NCBI RefSeq assembly: GCF_004745865.1
Contig: NZ_SRKZ01000003.1
Coordinates: forward strand, 186,001-250,000
Length of the DNA: 64,000 nt
DNA from: Hymenobacter wooponensis
Lineage (GTDB): Bacteria; Bacteroidota; Bacteroidia; Cytophagales; Hymenobacteraceae
Direction: 5' to 3'
Of this stretch, positions 1 through 8,039 are shown in pieces. Under the pieces are notes generated by a model. That model searched no databases. It saw only the letters and a list, made by a program, of their open reading frames with translations, and was not told the DNA's origin. The position numbers were made by a program, and so were the translations under genes. Within the stretch, counting starts at the first letter, position 1. Every line of letters begins with the position of its first letter.

Positions 1-674
1 GTGCTAAGGGCGCGCTGCACTTCCTTGCGGAGCGAGTCGTTCATCAGGCCAGTGTCCGGCGACTCTTCATCTTCGTTTTCGAGAACGTCGAGCAAACGGT
101 TTTCCTCACCTTGCACGAAGGGAGCATCTACCGATACGTGGCGGCCCGATATTTTCAGGGTATCAACTACTTCAGAAGTAGTCAGCTCCAGAACTTCGGC
201 AATTTCTTCGGGCGAGGGCTCACGCTCGAATTTCTGCTCCAGCTCGGAGAACGATTTGCTGATTTTATTCAAAGAGCCTACCCGATTCAGGGGCAGACGT
301 ACAATGCGCGACTGTTCGGCCAGCGCTTGCAGAATGGACTGGCGAATCCACCATACGGCATAAGAAATAAACTTAAAGCCGCGGGTTTCATCAAAGCGCT
401 TAGCAGCTTTGATCAGACCAAGGTTGCCCTCGTTGATCAAGTCACCCAGCGACAGACCCTGGTTCTGGTACTGCTTAGCCACCGACACCACGAAGCGAAG
501 GTTGGCTTTGGTCAGTTTTTCCAGCGCCTGCTGGTCACCTTCCTTAATGCGTTGCGCCAGCGTTACCTCCTCGTCGGGGGTTAGCAGATCTACCTTACCA
601 ATCTCCTGGAGATATTTATCCAGCGACTGGCTTTCGCGGTTGGTAATCTGCTTGCTGATTTTTAGCTGTCTCAT
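1..674 (-). CDS. rpoD: Primary RNA polymerase sigma factor RpoD/SigA (3' end cut by window edge)
   Basis: This is the main sigma factor, which directs core RNA polymerase to housekeeping promoters. Translated from the ATG at 674 it begins [14 protein letters not shown] and runs 224 codons to the window edge, so most of region 4 is missing. Region 1.2 is seen near residues 15-30 and region 2 near 50-125, with the core-binding and -10 melting block around [20 protein letters not shown] and the WWIRQSI motif near residue 108. Region 3 follows. The N-terminus is short, without the long region 1.1 of proteobacterial sigma-70, as is normal for the compact Bacteroidota primary sigma factor. pnp lies upstream on the same strand, 133 bp away, with a strong hairpin between them, so rpoD probably has its own promoter. 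The family is clear; only the C-terminus cannot be judged. Confidence 0.96.
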   Translation of the reverse strand, partial: MRQLKISKQITNRESQSLDKYLQEIGKVDLLTPDEEVTLAQRIKEGDQQALEKLTKANLRFVVSVAKQYQNQGLSLGDLINEGNLGLIKAAKRFDETRGFKFISYAVWWIRQSILQALAEQSRIVRLPLNRVGSLNKISKSFSELEQKFEREPSPEEIAEVLELTTSEVVDTLKISGRHVSVDAPFVQGEENRLLDVLENEDEESPDTGLMNDSLRKEVQRALS

Positions 675-748
675 TGCGGGCGCGAGAGAGTTGAAGTGTT
701 AATGCTTGGAAACGTCCTGTTGATCCGGTATACGAGGGATACCCAAAC

Positions 749-790
749 GCGGGTACCGGGGTCAGTTGTGAGCAACACCCCGGTACCCGC
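749..790. terminator. Perfect 13-bp inverted repeat between pnp and rpoD
   Basis: The arms GCGGGTACCGGGG and CCCCGGTACCCGC are perfectly complementary around a 16-nt loop. The repeat lies just after the pnp stop codon. No clear T-run follows on the minus strand, so it is either a terminator of pnp or an mRNA-stabilising hairpin. Confidence 0.6.
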
Positions 791-807
791 GAAAGTTCGG
801 CAGAGGG

Positions 808-2970
808 TTACTGCGCGGTTCCGTTTGAGTCGGCGGCGCGCTCCGGCTTCGGCAGCAGCACTTTCCGCGACAGACGATATTTACCGGTTTTCTTGTCGAT
901 GTCCAACAATTTAACGTCAATTTCCTGTCCTACTTCCAGTACGCCTTCCAGCGCGGCTAGGCGCTCGTGCGATACTTCGGAAATGTGCAACAGGCCATCT
1001 TTACCCGGCATAATTTCTACGAAGGCACCATAAGGCTGAATGCTACGTACTTTGCCTTTATAGGTGGCTCCTACTTCTGGCACGGCAGCAATAGCCTGAA
1101 TGCGGCTGATAGCAGCCTGCATGTCTTCCTGGTTAGAAGCGAAGATGCTAACGTGGCCTTTCTCGTCCTTCTCCTCGATGATAACCGTGGCATTGGTATC
1201 CTTCTGGATCTGCTGAATCACCTTACCACCTGGTCCGATTACGGCACCGATAAATTCTTTATCGATGAGCATCTTGTGTGAGCGAGGCGTATGAGGCTTC
1301 AGCTCAGCGGCAGGAGCAGAAATAGTCTTAGCCATCTCACCCAAAATGTGCAAACGGCCTTCGCGAGCCTGGTGCAGCGCCTTGGTCAGGATTTCGTTGC
1401 TCAAGCCTTGGATTTTGATGTCCATCTGGCAAGCTACGATGCCTTTCTCGGTGCCGGTTACTTTGAAGTCCATGTCACCGAGGTGGTCTTCATCGCCGAG
1501 GATGTCCGAAAGCACAGCATACTCGCCGGTTTCTTTATCCTGTACAAGGCCCATGGCAATGCCCGATACGGCCGCCCGAACTTTGATACCAGCGTCCATC
1601 AGGGCTAGCGAACCAGCGCACACCGTAGCCATCGACGAGGAGCCATTCGACTCCAGAATGTCCGACACGATGCGGATGGTGTAGGGATTCTCCTCTTCAG
1701 GGGGCAACACCTTCTTCAAGGAGCGCATAGCCAAGTTGCCGTGGCCTACTTCCCGACGGCCCGGGCCACGGTTTGGCTTCACCTCACCGGTTGAGAAGGC
1801 GGGGAAGTTGTAGTGCAACATGAACTTGTTGTAGCCCGACTGCATAGCCGAGTCAATAATCTGCTCATCAAGCTTAGTACCCAGGGCAACCGTAGTCAAC
1901 GACTGGGTCTCGCCGCGGGTAAACAGCGAAGAGCCGTGCGCACCGGGCAGGTAATTAACCTCCGACCAGATAGGACGGATTTCCGTCAACTGACGACCAT
2001 CGAGGCGGGTGCGCTCCTTGATCATCATGTCGCGGATAGCTTTCTTCTCAGCCGAACCATAGTAACGGCCGAACATCTTCTGGTCAAGCTCAGGGTTTTC
2101 AGCCAGCAGCTCTTCCAGCAATGGCTTCTTGATAGCGCCAAACGACTCCTTGCGACCAGCTTTGCTGGTGTTGCCTGACTTGGCCACTTCGTACGCCTTC
2201 TGGTAAACAGCCTCGGTAATACGCTGCTTCAGCTCGTCGTTCTCGTCGTACTTAGGATACTCACGCTTTACAGCGGCTTTCGCAATTTCAGCAGCCAGCT
2301 CGCTCTGTACGCGAACCTGCTCCTTAATCGCTTCATGAGCGTAAGCAATGGCTTCTACCATTTCCTCCTCGCTCACCTCGTTCATTTCACCTTCCACCAT
2401 GGCCACTGAGTCGGCCGTAGCACCTACGATGAGGTCGATATCAGCCCGCTCAATGTCAGCAGTTTTAGGGTTGATCTGCAATTTGCCATCGATGCGAGCA
2501 ACGCGCACCTCAGAAATCGGACCAGCAAACGGGATGTCGGACACCGAAAGGGCAGCCGAAGCAGCCAGGGCAGCAAGAGCATCCGGCTGCACGTCTTTAT
2601 CAGCTGAAATCAAGGAAATCATCACCTGTACTTCGTAGTGATAATCCTTGGGGAACATGGGGCGCAGAATGCGGTCTACGAGGCGGGAAACCAACACTTC
2701 GTAGTCCGACAAGCGGCCTTCCCGACGCTGGAATGAACCAGGAATCTTGCCGGCACCGCCGAACTTCTCCTGATAATCCACCGACAAAGGCAGGAAGTCC
2801 ACGTCGCCGCGGGCACTGGGCTGGGAAACTACAGTAGCTAGCAGCATCGCGTCGCCGAGGCGAACGACAACAGCGCCGTCTGAGAATTTGGCCAGCTTGC
2901 CAGTTTCTATAGAAATCTGCCGGCCATCCGGCAGGGTAATGTGTCTGGTAACCGCGGTGTAGTTGGGCAT
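808..2970 (-). CDS. pnp: Polyribonucleotide nucleotidyltransferase (PNPase)
   Basis: PNPase degrades RNA from the 3' end using phosphate, releasing nucleoside diphosphates, and takes part in mRNA turnover. The 720-aa protein has the usual layout: a first RNase PH domain (about 10-230), a helical linker, a second RNase PH domain (about 300-530, with the GDEDHLGDMDFKV block of the active site), a KH domain (near 555-620, with GPGGKVIQQIQ) and a C-terminal S1 domain (near 625-695, with GAFVEIMPGKDGLLHISE). I chose the ATG at 2970 (MPNYTAVTRH). An in-frame start 25 codons upstream adds a non-conserved tail and would lie in the likely leader. rpsO lies just upstream, an order also seen in many bacteria, but a terminator separates the two here. 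Confidence 0.97.
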   Translation of the reverse strand: MPNYTAVTRHITLPDGRQISIETGKLAKFSDGAVVVRLGDAMLLATVVSQPSARGDVDFLPLSVDYQEKFGGAGKIPGSFQRREGRLSDYEVLVSRLVDRILRPMFPKDYHYEVQVMISLISADKDVQPDALAALAASAALSVSDIPFAGPISEVRVARIDGKLQINPKTADIERADIDLIVGATADSVAMVEGEMNEVSEEEMVEAIAYAHEAIKEQVRVQSELAAEIAKAAVKREYPKYDENDELKQRITEAVYQKAYEVAKSGNTSKAGRKESFGAIKKPLLEELLAENPELDQKMFGRYYGSAEKKAIRDMMIKERTRLDGRQLTEIRPIWSEVNYLPGAHGSSLFTRGETQSLTTVALGTKLDEQIIDSAMQSGYNKFMLHYNFPAFSTGEVKPNRGPGRREVGHGNLAMRSLKKVLPPEEENPYTIRIVSDILESNGSSSMATVCAGSLALMDAGIKVRAAVSGIAMGLVQDKETGEYAVLSDILGDEDHLGDMDFKVTGTEKGIVACQMDIKIQGLSNEILTKALHQAREGRLHILGEMAKTISAPAAELKPHTPRSHKMLIDKEFIGAVIGPGGKVIQQIQKDTNATVIIEEKDEKGHVSIFASNQEDMQAAISRIQAIAAVPEVGATYKGKVRSIQPYGAFVEIMPGKDGLLHISEVSHERLAALEGVLEVGQEIDVKLLDIDKKTGKYRLSRKVLLPKPERAADSNGTAQ

Positions 2971-3042
2971 CTTATGGTTTGCTTGAAAAAGCGACAGCGG
3001 GCGAGCAGCCAAAAAAACAGGCCTAGAAGGACCTATTTTACT

Positions 3043-3050
3043 CAAAAATA
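3043..3050 (-). promoter_or_regulatory. Candidate -7 promoter element of pnp
   Basis: On the minus strand this reads TATTTTTG, an exact match to the Bacteroidota -7 consensus TAnnTTTG. It lies about 75 bp upstream of the chosen pnp start. No TTG at the -33 spacing is visible, so support is partial. Confidence 0.4.
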
Positions 3051-3105
3051 TCTCTCTGCGGAAAAGTACAGATTCAGGACGTGCACAGCTAAGAACAGTC
3101 CGGAT

Positions 3106-3147
3106 AAAAAAAGAGCAGGGAACCTTCCGTTTGGAAGGCTCCCTGCT
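3106..3147 (-). terminator. Rho-independent terminator of rpsO
   Basis: A long hairpin (arms AGCAGGGA-CCTTCC and GGAAGG-CTCCCTGCT) is followed on the minus strand by seven T residues. It lies 13 bp after the rpsO stop and separates rpsO from pnp. Confidence 0.85.
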
Positions 3148-3160
3148 ACTTCGGGGCTGG

Positions 3161-3436
3161 TTACTTGCGGATACCCAGCTCCTTAATGATAGCGCGGTAG
3201 CGGTTGATTTCGCGGTGCTGGAGGTAGTCCAACATACGACGACGCTTACCTACTAGCTTCAGCAGACCCAGACGGGTCGAGAAGTCTTTCTTGTTTACCT
3301 TCAGGTGCTCCGTCAGGTGGTTGATGCGGTGCGTAAACAGCGCGATTTGCGATTCAGCAGAACCAGTGTCGTTAGCAGACTTCTGGAGGCTGTTCTTTTC
3401 GAAAATAGCCTGTTTAGCTTCGGTAGTGAGTTTCAT
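3161..3436 (-). CDS. rpsO: 30S ribosomal protein S15
   Basis: S15 binds the central domain of 16S rRNA early in small-subunit assembly. The 91-aa product has the family's usual length (about 89). It shows the conserved block [21 protein letters not shown] (residues 26-46) and the RNA-binding stretch [17 protein letters not shown] near the C-terminus. It starts at the ATG at 3436. A terminator follows directly and a TAnnTTTG promoter element lies about 75 bp upstream, so it looks like a single-gene transcript although pnp is its neighbour. Confidence 0.97.
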   Translation of the reverse strand: MKLTTEAKQAIFEKNSLQKSANDTGSAESQIALFTHRINHLTEHLKVNKKDFSTRLGLLKLVGKRRRMLDYLQHREINRYRAIIKELGIRK

Positions 3437-3510
3437 CGGCAGATAGGTTTTCCCCGTCTTGGATTAAGATGAAAAAAGAAAATTGAACACCCCGGACTTC
3501 GAGGTGGCCG

Positions 3511-3518
3511 CAAAGGTA
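3511..3518 (-). promoter_or_regulatory. -7 promoter element upstream of rpsO
   Basis: The minus strand reads TACCTTTGCGGCC, with TACCTTTG matching TAnnTTTG exactly. Transcription would begin near 3505, giving a leader of about 70 nt. I see no convincing TTG at -33. Confidence 0.55.
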
Positions 3519-3603
3519 AAGCTTTTTTACTTGGCTGTTGCTACCCCGTGCGAGTTAGTTTGCTAATCAGTTTCCCTCCTTACACTTCACAGGAGGCCTA
3601 GCT

Positions 3604-5037
3604 TTATACGGTGCGCTTATAACCGCGCAAAGGCCAACGCAGCCAAGTAGGCCGGAACCGTTGCCAGTCAATATCGAGGATGCCCGAGTCGTGGCGTGCC
3701 TGATATAAGAAAAAAAGGCCTACAGGTAACAAGATGGCCGTTGCCATCCACATACCCACGCCAACCGGCATAATCACTTCTCGCCCGTACTTCTCGCCCA
3801 TAATGGAAAAGACATAGTACACGATGAAGAAGACAATGGAAATGAGGATAGGCACTCCTAGGCCACCTTTTTTAATAATTGCTCCCAATGGCGCCCCAAT
3901 CACGAACATGAGTAGAATAGCTGCCGATTGCGTGAACTTGCGATATATCTCTATTCGGAAATTGGCGGTATCCTTGGTCATGTTATTGAGGCGCTCAGCG
4001 CTAGTACCCAGGTAAGAGTGCACGTTGCGGGCCCGGTTAGCTGCCTGTTGCGTTATCATACTATTTACTACCCCTAGTCGCTTAGAAGGCACGCGCAGGT
4101 GCTCCACCTTTTGCATGGCTACCTGCCCAGTTGTATCCAGGCGTAGGAAGGAGTAATATGGGTTCAATTGCCTAACCAGTAGCTTACGCTCCGTGAACAA
4201 ACGCGTGTGCAAAGAATCAGTGGTGTGTTCCAGCTGCCGCAGATTTAGCATCATTTTGTTGTCCTTAAACAGCTCTGTTTTGGTCCGATTGAGACCAAAA
4301 GACTCCAAGGAAAACGTGATGGTGTTGCGGTCAAAGTTTTGACGAATAAAGCTAGCTCCCGAACGGTTATTGGCATCGGGCTGCTCTACATAAGTGCGCC
4401 CCCGAAATAGTTCTAGGCCTAAGTACTGCCCTCCAAAGCGGGTGAACATTCTTCCTGAATCAGCCAGAATAACGCGCATGGAGCCGGAACTCTGGGTATG
4501 GTCATAAATCATGACTCCCTTCAGCAAGTCACCGTTTTCACCCAGCTTCTGATTTACCTTGATCGTGTAGCCCGGGATGCCGTTGTAAAACACTCCTTCC
4601 CGAATATCCAATGCTAGCTTTTGCTGGCGCACATCCCAAAGCAAGCTATAAGCCTGCAAATTGGCCATAGGTACAACCGTATTATTAAACCAGAACGCCC
4701 CTCCCGCAAGCAGTAAGCTTGCTAGTAGTACGGGCTGCAGAATACGGGTTAGGGAGATGCCAGAAGTCTTGATAGCGGTTAGCTCGTGGTGCTCACCCAG
4801 GGTTCCAAAGGTCATCAGAGACGATAGCAGCACCGCCAGCGGCAACGAAATGGGTACAATCAGTACGCTAAAGAAGAACAGCAACTGTAGAATAACGCCC
4901 AACCCCAAGTCTTTGCCTACCAGATCGTCCATGTATTTCATCATGAACTGCATCAGGAAGATAAACTGCACTACGGCAAACGTGAGCAGGAATGGGCCTA
5001 CAAAGGCTTTGAGAATAAGCTTATCTAGTTTTTTCAT
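3604..5037 (-). CDS. LptF/LptG-family permease (YjgP/YjgQ)
   Basis: This inner membrane protein belongs to the family that, with the LptB ATPase, extracts lipopolysaccharide and passes it to the periplasmic bridge. The 477-aa protein has a hydrophobic N-terminal half with membrane helices near residues 10-30, 50-80 and 95-115, a large periplasmic domain in the middle (about 130-360) and further helices near the C-terminus (about 380-455). This is the layout of LptF/LptG, but the middle is longer than in the roughly 360-aa E. coli proteins, as is common in Bacteroidota. I chose the ATG at 5037 (MKKLDKLILKAFVGPFLLTF), because the 12 codons before it are not family-like. Bacteroidota often encode such permeases singly, so I do not assign LptF or LptG. 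Confidence 0.88.
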   Translation of the reverse strand: MKKLDKLILKAFVGPFLLTFAVVQFIFLMQFMMKYMDDLVGKDLGLGVILQLLFFFSVLIVPISLPLAVLLSSLMTFGTLGEHHELTAIKTSGISLTRILQPVLLASLLLAGGAFWFNNTVVPMANLQAYSLLWDVRQQKLALDIREGVFYNGIPGYTIKVNQKLGENGDLLKGVMIYDHTQSSGSMRVILADSGRMFTRFGGQYLGLELFRGRTYVEQPDANNRSGASFIRQNFDRNTITFSLESFGLNRTKTELFKDNKMMLNLRQLEHTTDSLHTRLFTERKLLVRQLNPYYSFLRLDTTGQVAMQKVEHLRVPSKRLGVVNSMITQQAANRARNVHSYLGTSAERLNNMTKDTANFRIEIYRKFTQSAAILLMFVIGAPLGAIIKKGGLGVPILISIVFFIVYYVFSIMGEKYGREVIMPVGVGMWMATAILLPVGLFFLYQARHDSGILDIDWQRFRPTWLRWPLRGYKRTV

Positions 5038-5081
5038 TTTAATACTAGTCGGTAGGCCATACTTAGGACCCACCTAACATG

Positions 5082-5137
5082 AAAAAGGAGCACACGGGAA
5101 ACGAAGATACGCCTCGTTTCGCGTGTGCTCCTTTTCC
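5082..5137 (-). terminator. Terminator of the START-like gene
   Basis: Two nested complementary segments (AAAAGGAGCACACG with CGTGTGCTCCTTTT, and GAAACGA with TCGTTTC) form a long hairpin. The minus strand leaves it through a T-rich stretch. It lies between the START-like gene and the permease. Confidence 0.8.
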
Positions 5138-5154
5138 AAGAGTAGATAACCGAA

Positions 5155-5568
5155 TCAGCCCCCTACCTGTTCCCGCAACTTTTGGATGAGGCTATCCCAC
5201 ATTTCCTGCAACTCGATGTCATCTGTTTCCTCCGAATAATCAATCACCCGTAAGTAAACTTCCTGGGTTAGTTGAGACTCCTCCAGAGTAAAATCAAGGT
5301 AGTTGGCATCGGGAGTATGCCGCTTGTTTGGCCCCAAGAAAACGTACCGTACGGATCGGTTAGTGCGGTGAGAATTCATCTCGGCGTAATGAGGCTGATT
5401 ATCCCAGATGAAATTGTAGCAATGGTCTGCATCTATACGCACATCCTGGCAAAACCAATGAGACAGGCCAGAGGCCGACGCGAGGTAGGGATACAGAATC
5501 TTGGGCGAGGCATTGATGGGGTACTCGACCGTAAAACGGTGCTTGAGACGAGTAGCAGAAAGGGGCAT
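5155..5568 (-). CDS. START-like / SRPBCC-fold protein
   Basis: The 137-aa product resembles the short START-like (AHSA1/SRPBCC-related) proteins conserved in Bacteroidota, which have a helix-grip fold that could bind a hydrophobic ligand. Visible features are the opening strand KHRFTVEYPINASPKILYPY, the Trp-rich segment GLSHWFCQDV, the strand NFIWDNQPHYAEM and the long C-terminal helix ending in IQKLREQVGG. I chose the ATG at 5568 (MPLSATRLKHRF), as the in-frame codons upstream do not fit the fold. No catalytic residue is evident and the ligand is unknown. It lies between the tRNA and the permease gene and has its own terminator. Confidence 0.75.
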   Translation of the reverse strand: MPLSATRLKHRFTVEYPINASPKILYPYLASASGLSHWFCQDVRIDADHCYNFIWDNQPHYAEMNSHRTNRSVRYVFLGPNKRHTPDANYLDFTLEESQLTQEVYLRVIDYSEETDDIELQEMWDSLIQKLREQVGG

Positions 5569-5656
5569 AAGCGGAACTATGTAATTTTTATTAACCCGGA
5601 AGCACAGGAACTTACCGGCTGGAAGCAATATACACGGGTTTTTTTTTCCGCAAACA

Positions 5657-5689
5657 CTTGCATCAGGCCAAATCTTGTCTCTACATTTG
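5657..5689 (+). promoter_or_regulatory. Bacteroidota-type promoter of tRNA-Met
   Basis: A -33 CTTG (5657-5660) is followed after 21 bp by TACATTTG (5682-5689), an exact TAnnTTTG match. The element ends 14 bp before the first tRNA base. This is the best complete promoter in the window. Confidence 0.75.
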
Positions 5690-5703
5690 CACCACCAAAA
5701 CAG

Positions 5704-5777
5704 GGCGGGGTAGCTCAGTTGGTTAGAGCACAGGATTCATAACCCTGAGGTCACGAGTTCAACTCTCGTCCCCGCTA
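5704..5777 (+). tRNA. tRNA-Met (anticodon CAU)
   Basis: The cloverleaf is complete: acceptor GGCGGGG with CCCCGCU (a G-U pair at 1-72), U8 A9, a D-arm with GCUC/GAGC, an anticodon loop UUCAUAA with CAU at 5738-5740, and a T-arm ACGAG-loop-CUCGU. CCA is not encoded. The paired 1-72 position and the lack of three G-C pairs next to the anticodon loop argue for elongator rather than initiator tRNA. An Ile tRNA with lysidine at C34 cannot be excluded from sequence alone. One mismatch (A-C) closes the anticodon stem. Confidence 0.93.
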
Positions 5778-5780
5778 CAA

Positions 5781-5820
5781 GAAAAGGCCTTCCTATTGCA
5801 GGAAGGCCTTTTCCGTTTTT
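5781..5820 (+). terminator. Terminator of tRNA-Met
   Basis: Arms AAAAGGCCTTCC and GGAAGGCCTTTT enclose a 7-nt loop and are followed by a T-rich tail. The hairpin starts 3 bp after the tRNA. Confidence 0.85.
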
Positions 5821-5881
5821 CAGGGGAACTTGATGCCACCACTGGCATCATTCCATTCTACTTGGTAGTTAGGTATACTTA

Positions 5882-6640
5882 CTAGACATTACTTTCATAT
5901 TTACCTGCTTCCCACATTTTCAACATACGAGGAACCAATATAAAACTGGTCATTCCACCGGAGATTAGAAGGATAGCGAAATGGTATAGATTTTCTAGTC
6001 GCACACTGTCCTCCAAGCATAGCCGAATTCCTATAATTCCTAAAGTAGTAATGGTAAACAAGGCCCAGTACTTTACCTGATTGCCTTTAACTAGGAAAAT
6101 CTTCTCCCGTCGCATTTGCTGGATGTAATACACTAGTGCAAGCGCACCTAGTACTGAGCCTAGCTTCTGGAGAAAAGAGTAGAGCCTCATCTTGAGTAAG
6201 CCTCCGAATGCATGCTGCATCAAAAAGGGAAAATAACGTACTCCTCGCCCTTCTGGATGAGTGAAGCTGTCCCACACAAGATGGGAAACAGTGCCTAGTA
6301 ATAAAGAGAAAATTACTATTGGGTAATGCTTCTTGAAATATGCCTTCCAATCAAATCCTATAAAGCGAGAAAATCGTTCGCGCAATATTTTGGGCAAGTG
6401 CACAATCAATGGATCTCGCACTAGCATGTGAAAGATGAAAGCCAGTATAAGACCAAGGGGAAGATTGAAATAAAAGATACTACGCCAAGTATGACTATTG
6501 GGGTCAAACTCACTCATTCGAATAAACTTTTCGAAGTCAGGAGCCATACTACCGATGATTAAGCCAGTGGCAGATCGCCATTTTTTTGGCAAGGCCAGCA
6601 ATGGCATTACTATCGCTGGATGTGAAAAAGTAAAGGGCAT
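5882..6640 (-). CDS. DUF4184 family membrane protein
   Basis: The 252-aa protein opens with MPFTFSHPAIVMPLLALPKK, the hallmark of the DUF4184 family, followed by the conserved TGLIIGSMAPDFEKF. Several hydrophobic helices (near 50-70, 100-120, 150-170, 185-205 and 215-235) suggest an integral membrane protein. The acidic and His residues of the APDFE and SHLVWDSFTHPEG motifs are reminiscent of membrane-bound metal-dependent hydrolases, but no reaction is established. The gene stands alone, and its base composition is visibly more AT-rich than its neighbours, so it may have been acquired. Confidence 0.85.
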   Translation of the reverse strand: MPFTFSHPAIVMPLLALPKKWRSATGLIIGSMAPDFEKFIRMSEFDPNSHTWRSIFYFNLPLGLILAFIFHMLVRDPLIVHLPKILRERFSRFIGFDWKAYFKKHYPIVIFSLLLGTVSHLVWDSFTHPEGRGVRYFPFLMQHAFGGLLKMRLYSFLQKLGSVLGALALVYYIQQMRREKIFLVKGNQVKYWALFTITTLGIIGIRLCLEDSVRLENLYHFAILLISGGMTSFILVPRMLKMWEAGKYESNV

Positions 6641-6973
6641 GTATGGGTAAACTGGTTTCCTGTTGCCTGGCTATAACTAGGTTTTACATCAAGCTAGCCC
6701 ATGTAAATAGGTGACACGCTAAACGGTGTATTGCTCACCCCACTGTGTACTGGGCTATCCGATTATATTTACCAGGGCTAAGCAAAAGTGATGGGGGTTT
6801 AATCACTGGAACCCGTGAGCATAATTTCATTAGCTAACACCGCTGCGTATAAATACTCGTTAGTGGCTGCAGAAACGCAAAGGCATGGGCAGGCTATGCT
6901 TCTGCAAGCTAGCTTACCGAAGTTTTTTATACGTGCTGAGTCGTGAAGTAAGAGCCACCTTATCCTAAATTCT
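6641..6973. other. 333-bp intergenic region, nothing recognised
   Basis: This gap separates two divergent genes. I see no exact TAnnTTTG on either strand (TATATTTA near 6762 is one mismatch away), no hairpin and no convincing small gene. Confidence 0.5.
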
Positions 6974-7477
6974 ATGTTCAAAGAACTACGTAACGGCATT
7001 GGCGACGTCTATCTCACTATCGAGTACAGTTCGGTTACAAATTGGGTATATAGTAACTGGGTGGGTACTCAAACCTATTTGCAGGTAACCACAGGTGCAG
7101 ACGCTTGCCTGACCGCCTTACGCGAGTATAAATGCCGTTACTTGCTCAATGACAACCGCCACGTAATTGGCTCCTGGGACTTTGCCGTAGACTGGGTGGT
7201 TTCCAGCTGGGCACCAAGGGCAATTGAGCAAGGTCTAACCCACATGGCACATGTGTTCAGCCCCGAAGGTATAGCTACTATCTCCGCTGAGCACATGTAT
7301 GACGGCCTGGGATCAGACTTACACATGCGCCTATTCGGTGACATTGAAGAAGCCAAGACCTGGTTGCGCCGTTTGCAACGGAGAAAAATATATGAAGATT
7401 TATATGCATGTATAAGGCACATTCTTAGCCGATTTTGCCTCTATTACACCCTTGCCGATGCGCATTCCAAGAACTGA
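6974..7477 (+). CDS. STAS-like (SpoIIAA/SEC14-like) hypothetical protein
   Basis: The 167-aa protein has the feel of the small single-domain STAS or SEC14-like proteins common in Hymenobacter: an opening strand YLTIEYSSVTNWVYSNWVG, a helix with DACLTALREY, a strand CRYLLNDNRHVIGSW and a C-terminal EEAKTWLR helix. The same pattern (strand, Trp-rich strand, helix, strand ending in LxDxR, late AxxWL helix) is seen in the gene at 24086-24526. No enzyme motif is visible. The last 35 residues continue past the usual fold end, which may be a lineage-specific tail. Function is unknown; a regulatory or sensory role is only a guess. Confidence 0.55.
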   Translation: MFKELRNGIGDVYLTIEYSSVTNWVYSNWVGTQTYLQVTTGADACLTALREYKCRYLLNDNRHVIGSWDFAVDWVVSSWAPRAIEQGLTHMAHVFSPEGIATISAEHMYDGLGSDLHMRLFGDIEEAKTWLRRLQRRKIYEDLYACIRHILSRFCLYYTLADAHSKN

Positions 7478-7504
7478 TGTCTGCTAAAATCATCCTCTTA
7501 ACTA

Positions 7505-7553
7505 CATACGTAGAGACCTCACTTAAAAGTATAAAGTAAGGCCTCTACGTATG
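7505..7553. terminator. Inverted repeat between convergent genes
   Basis: The arms CATACGTAGAG and CTCTACGTATG are perfectly complementary, and the inner bases also partly pair. The position, after the STAS-like gene and just before the EamA gene's stop on the other strand, fits a bidirectional terminator. There is no good T-run. Confidence 0.6.
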
Positions 7554-7555
7554 GT

Positions 7556-7969
7556 TTACAAAATCAGCACCAGTGTACCTATGATAATAAGCCCTGCTCC
7601 TATTCCCACTTGTAAGGATAGCTTCTCGCCTAAGAACACCACCGATAGTAGAATAGACAGCGCAACACTTAGCTTATCAACTGGTGCAACCTGCGATACT
7701 TTACCTAACTGGAGTGCTTTGAAATAGAATATCCATGACATCCCTGTTGCTAATCCTGATAGGCCTAGGAAAAGCAGGTTCATGCGTGAAAGTGTATGCA
7801 CTTCCGCTAGGCCACCTCGGAAGTACACAATACCCCAGGCCAGCACCAAGATGACCACAGTGCGTACGGCAGTTGCCAGATTTGAATCAACACCCTTAAT
7901 ACCAATCTTGGCAAGAATGGCCGTTAGCGCTGCAAACAGCGCCGAGAGCAGAGCATAAATCCACCACAT
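7556..7969 (-). CDS. Single-domain EamA/DMT family transporter
   Basis: The 137-aa protein is one EamA unit with about five hydrophobic helices, beginning MWWIYALLSALFAALTAILA. Full drug/metabolite transporters carry two such units, so this half-size form would need to dimerise. The conserved segment SGLATGMSWIFYFKALQLG and the last helices (PVDKLSVALSILLSVVFLGE, then a Gly-rich helix) are typical. The substrate cannot be told from sequence. The gene is alone between a palindrome and the PAP2 gene. Confidence 0.82.
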   Translation of the reverse strand: MWWIYALLSALFAALTAILAKIGIKGVDSNLATAVRTVVILVLAWGIVYFRGGLAEVHTLSRMNLLFLGLSGLATGMSWIFYFKALQLGKVSQVAPVDKLSVALSILLSVVFLGEKLSLQVGIGAGLIIIGTLVLIL

Positions 7970-8039
7970 AGCAGGCTTTAAAGTACTTTGGTAAACCTCC
8001 TCCTGCTACTGCCGACGGCCGCAAGAGGCAATAATTAGG

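Noticed and set aside
5704-5777. Initiator tRNA-fMet
   Set aside because: Position 1-72 is a G-U pair and the anticodon stem lacks the three G-C pairs of initiators.
6799-6999. 66-codon frame on the minus strand
   Set aside because: Overlaps the start of the STAS-like gene on the other strand and lacks features.
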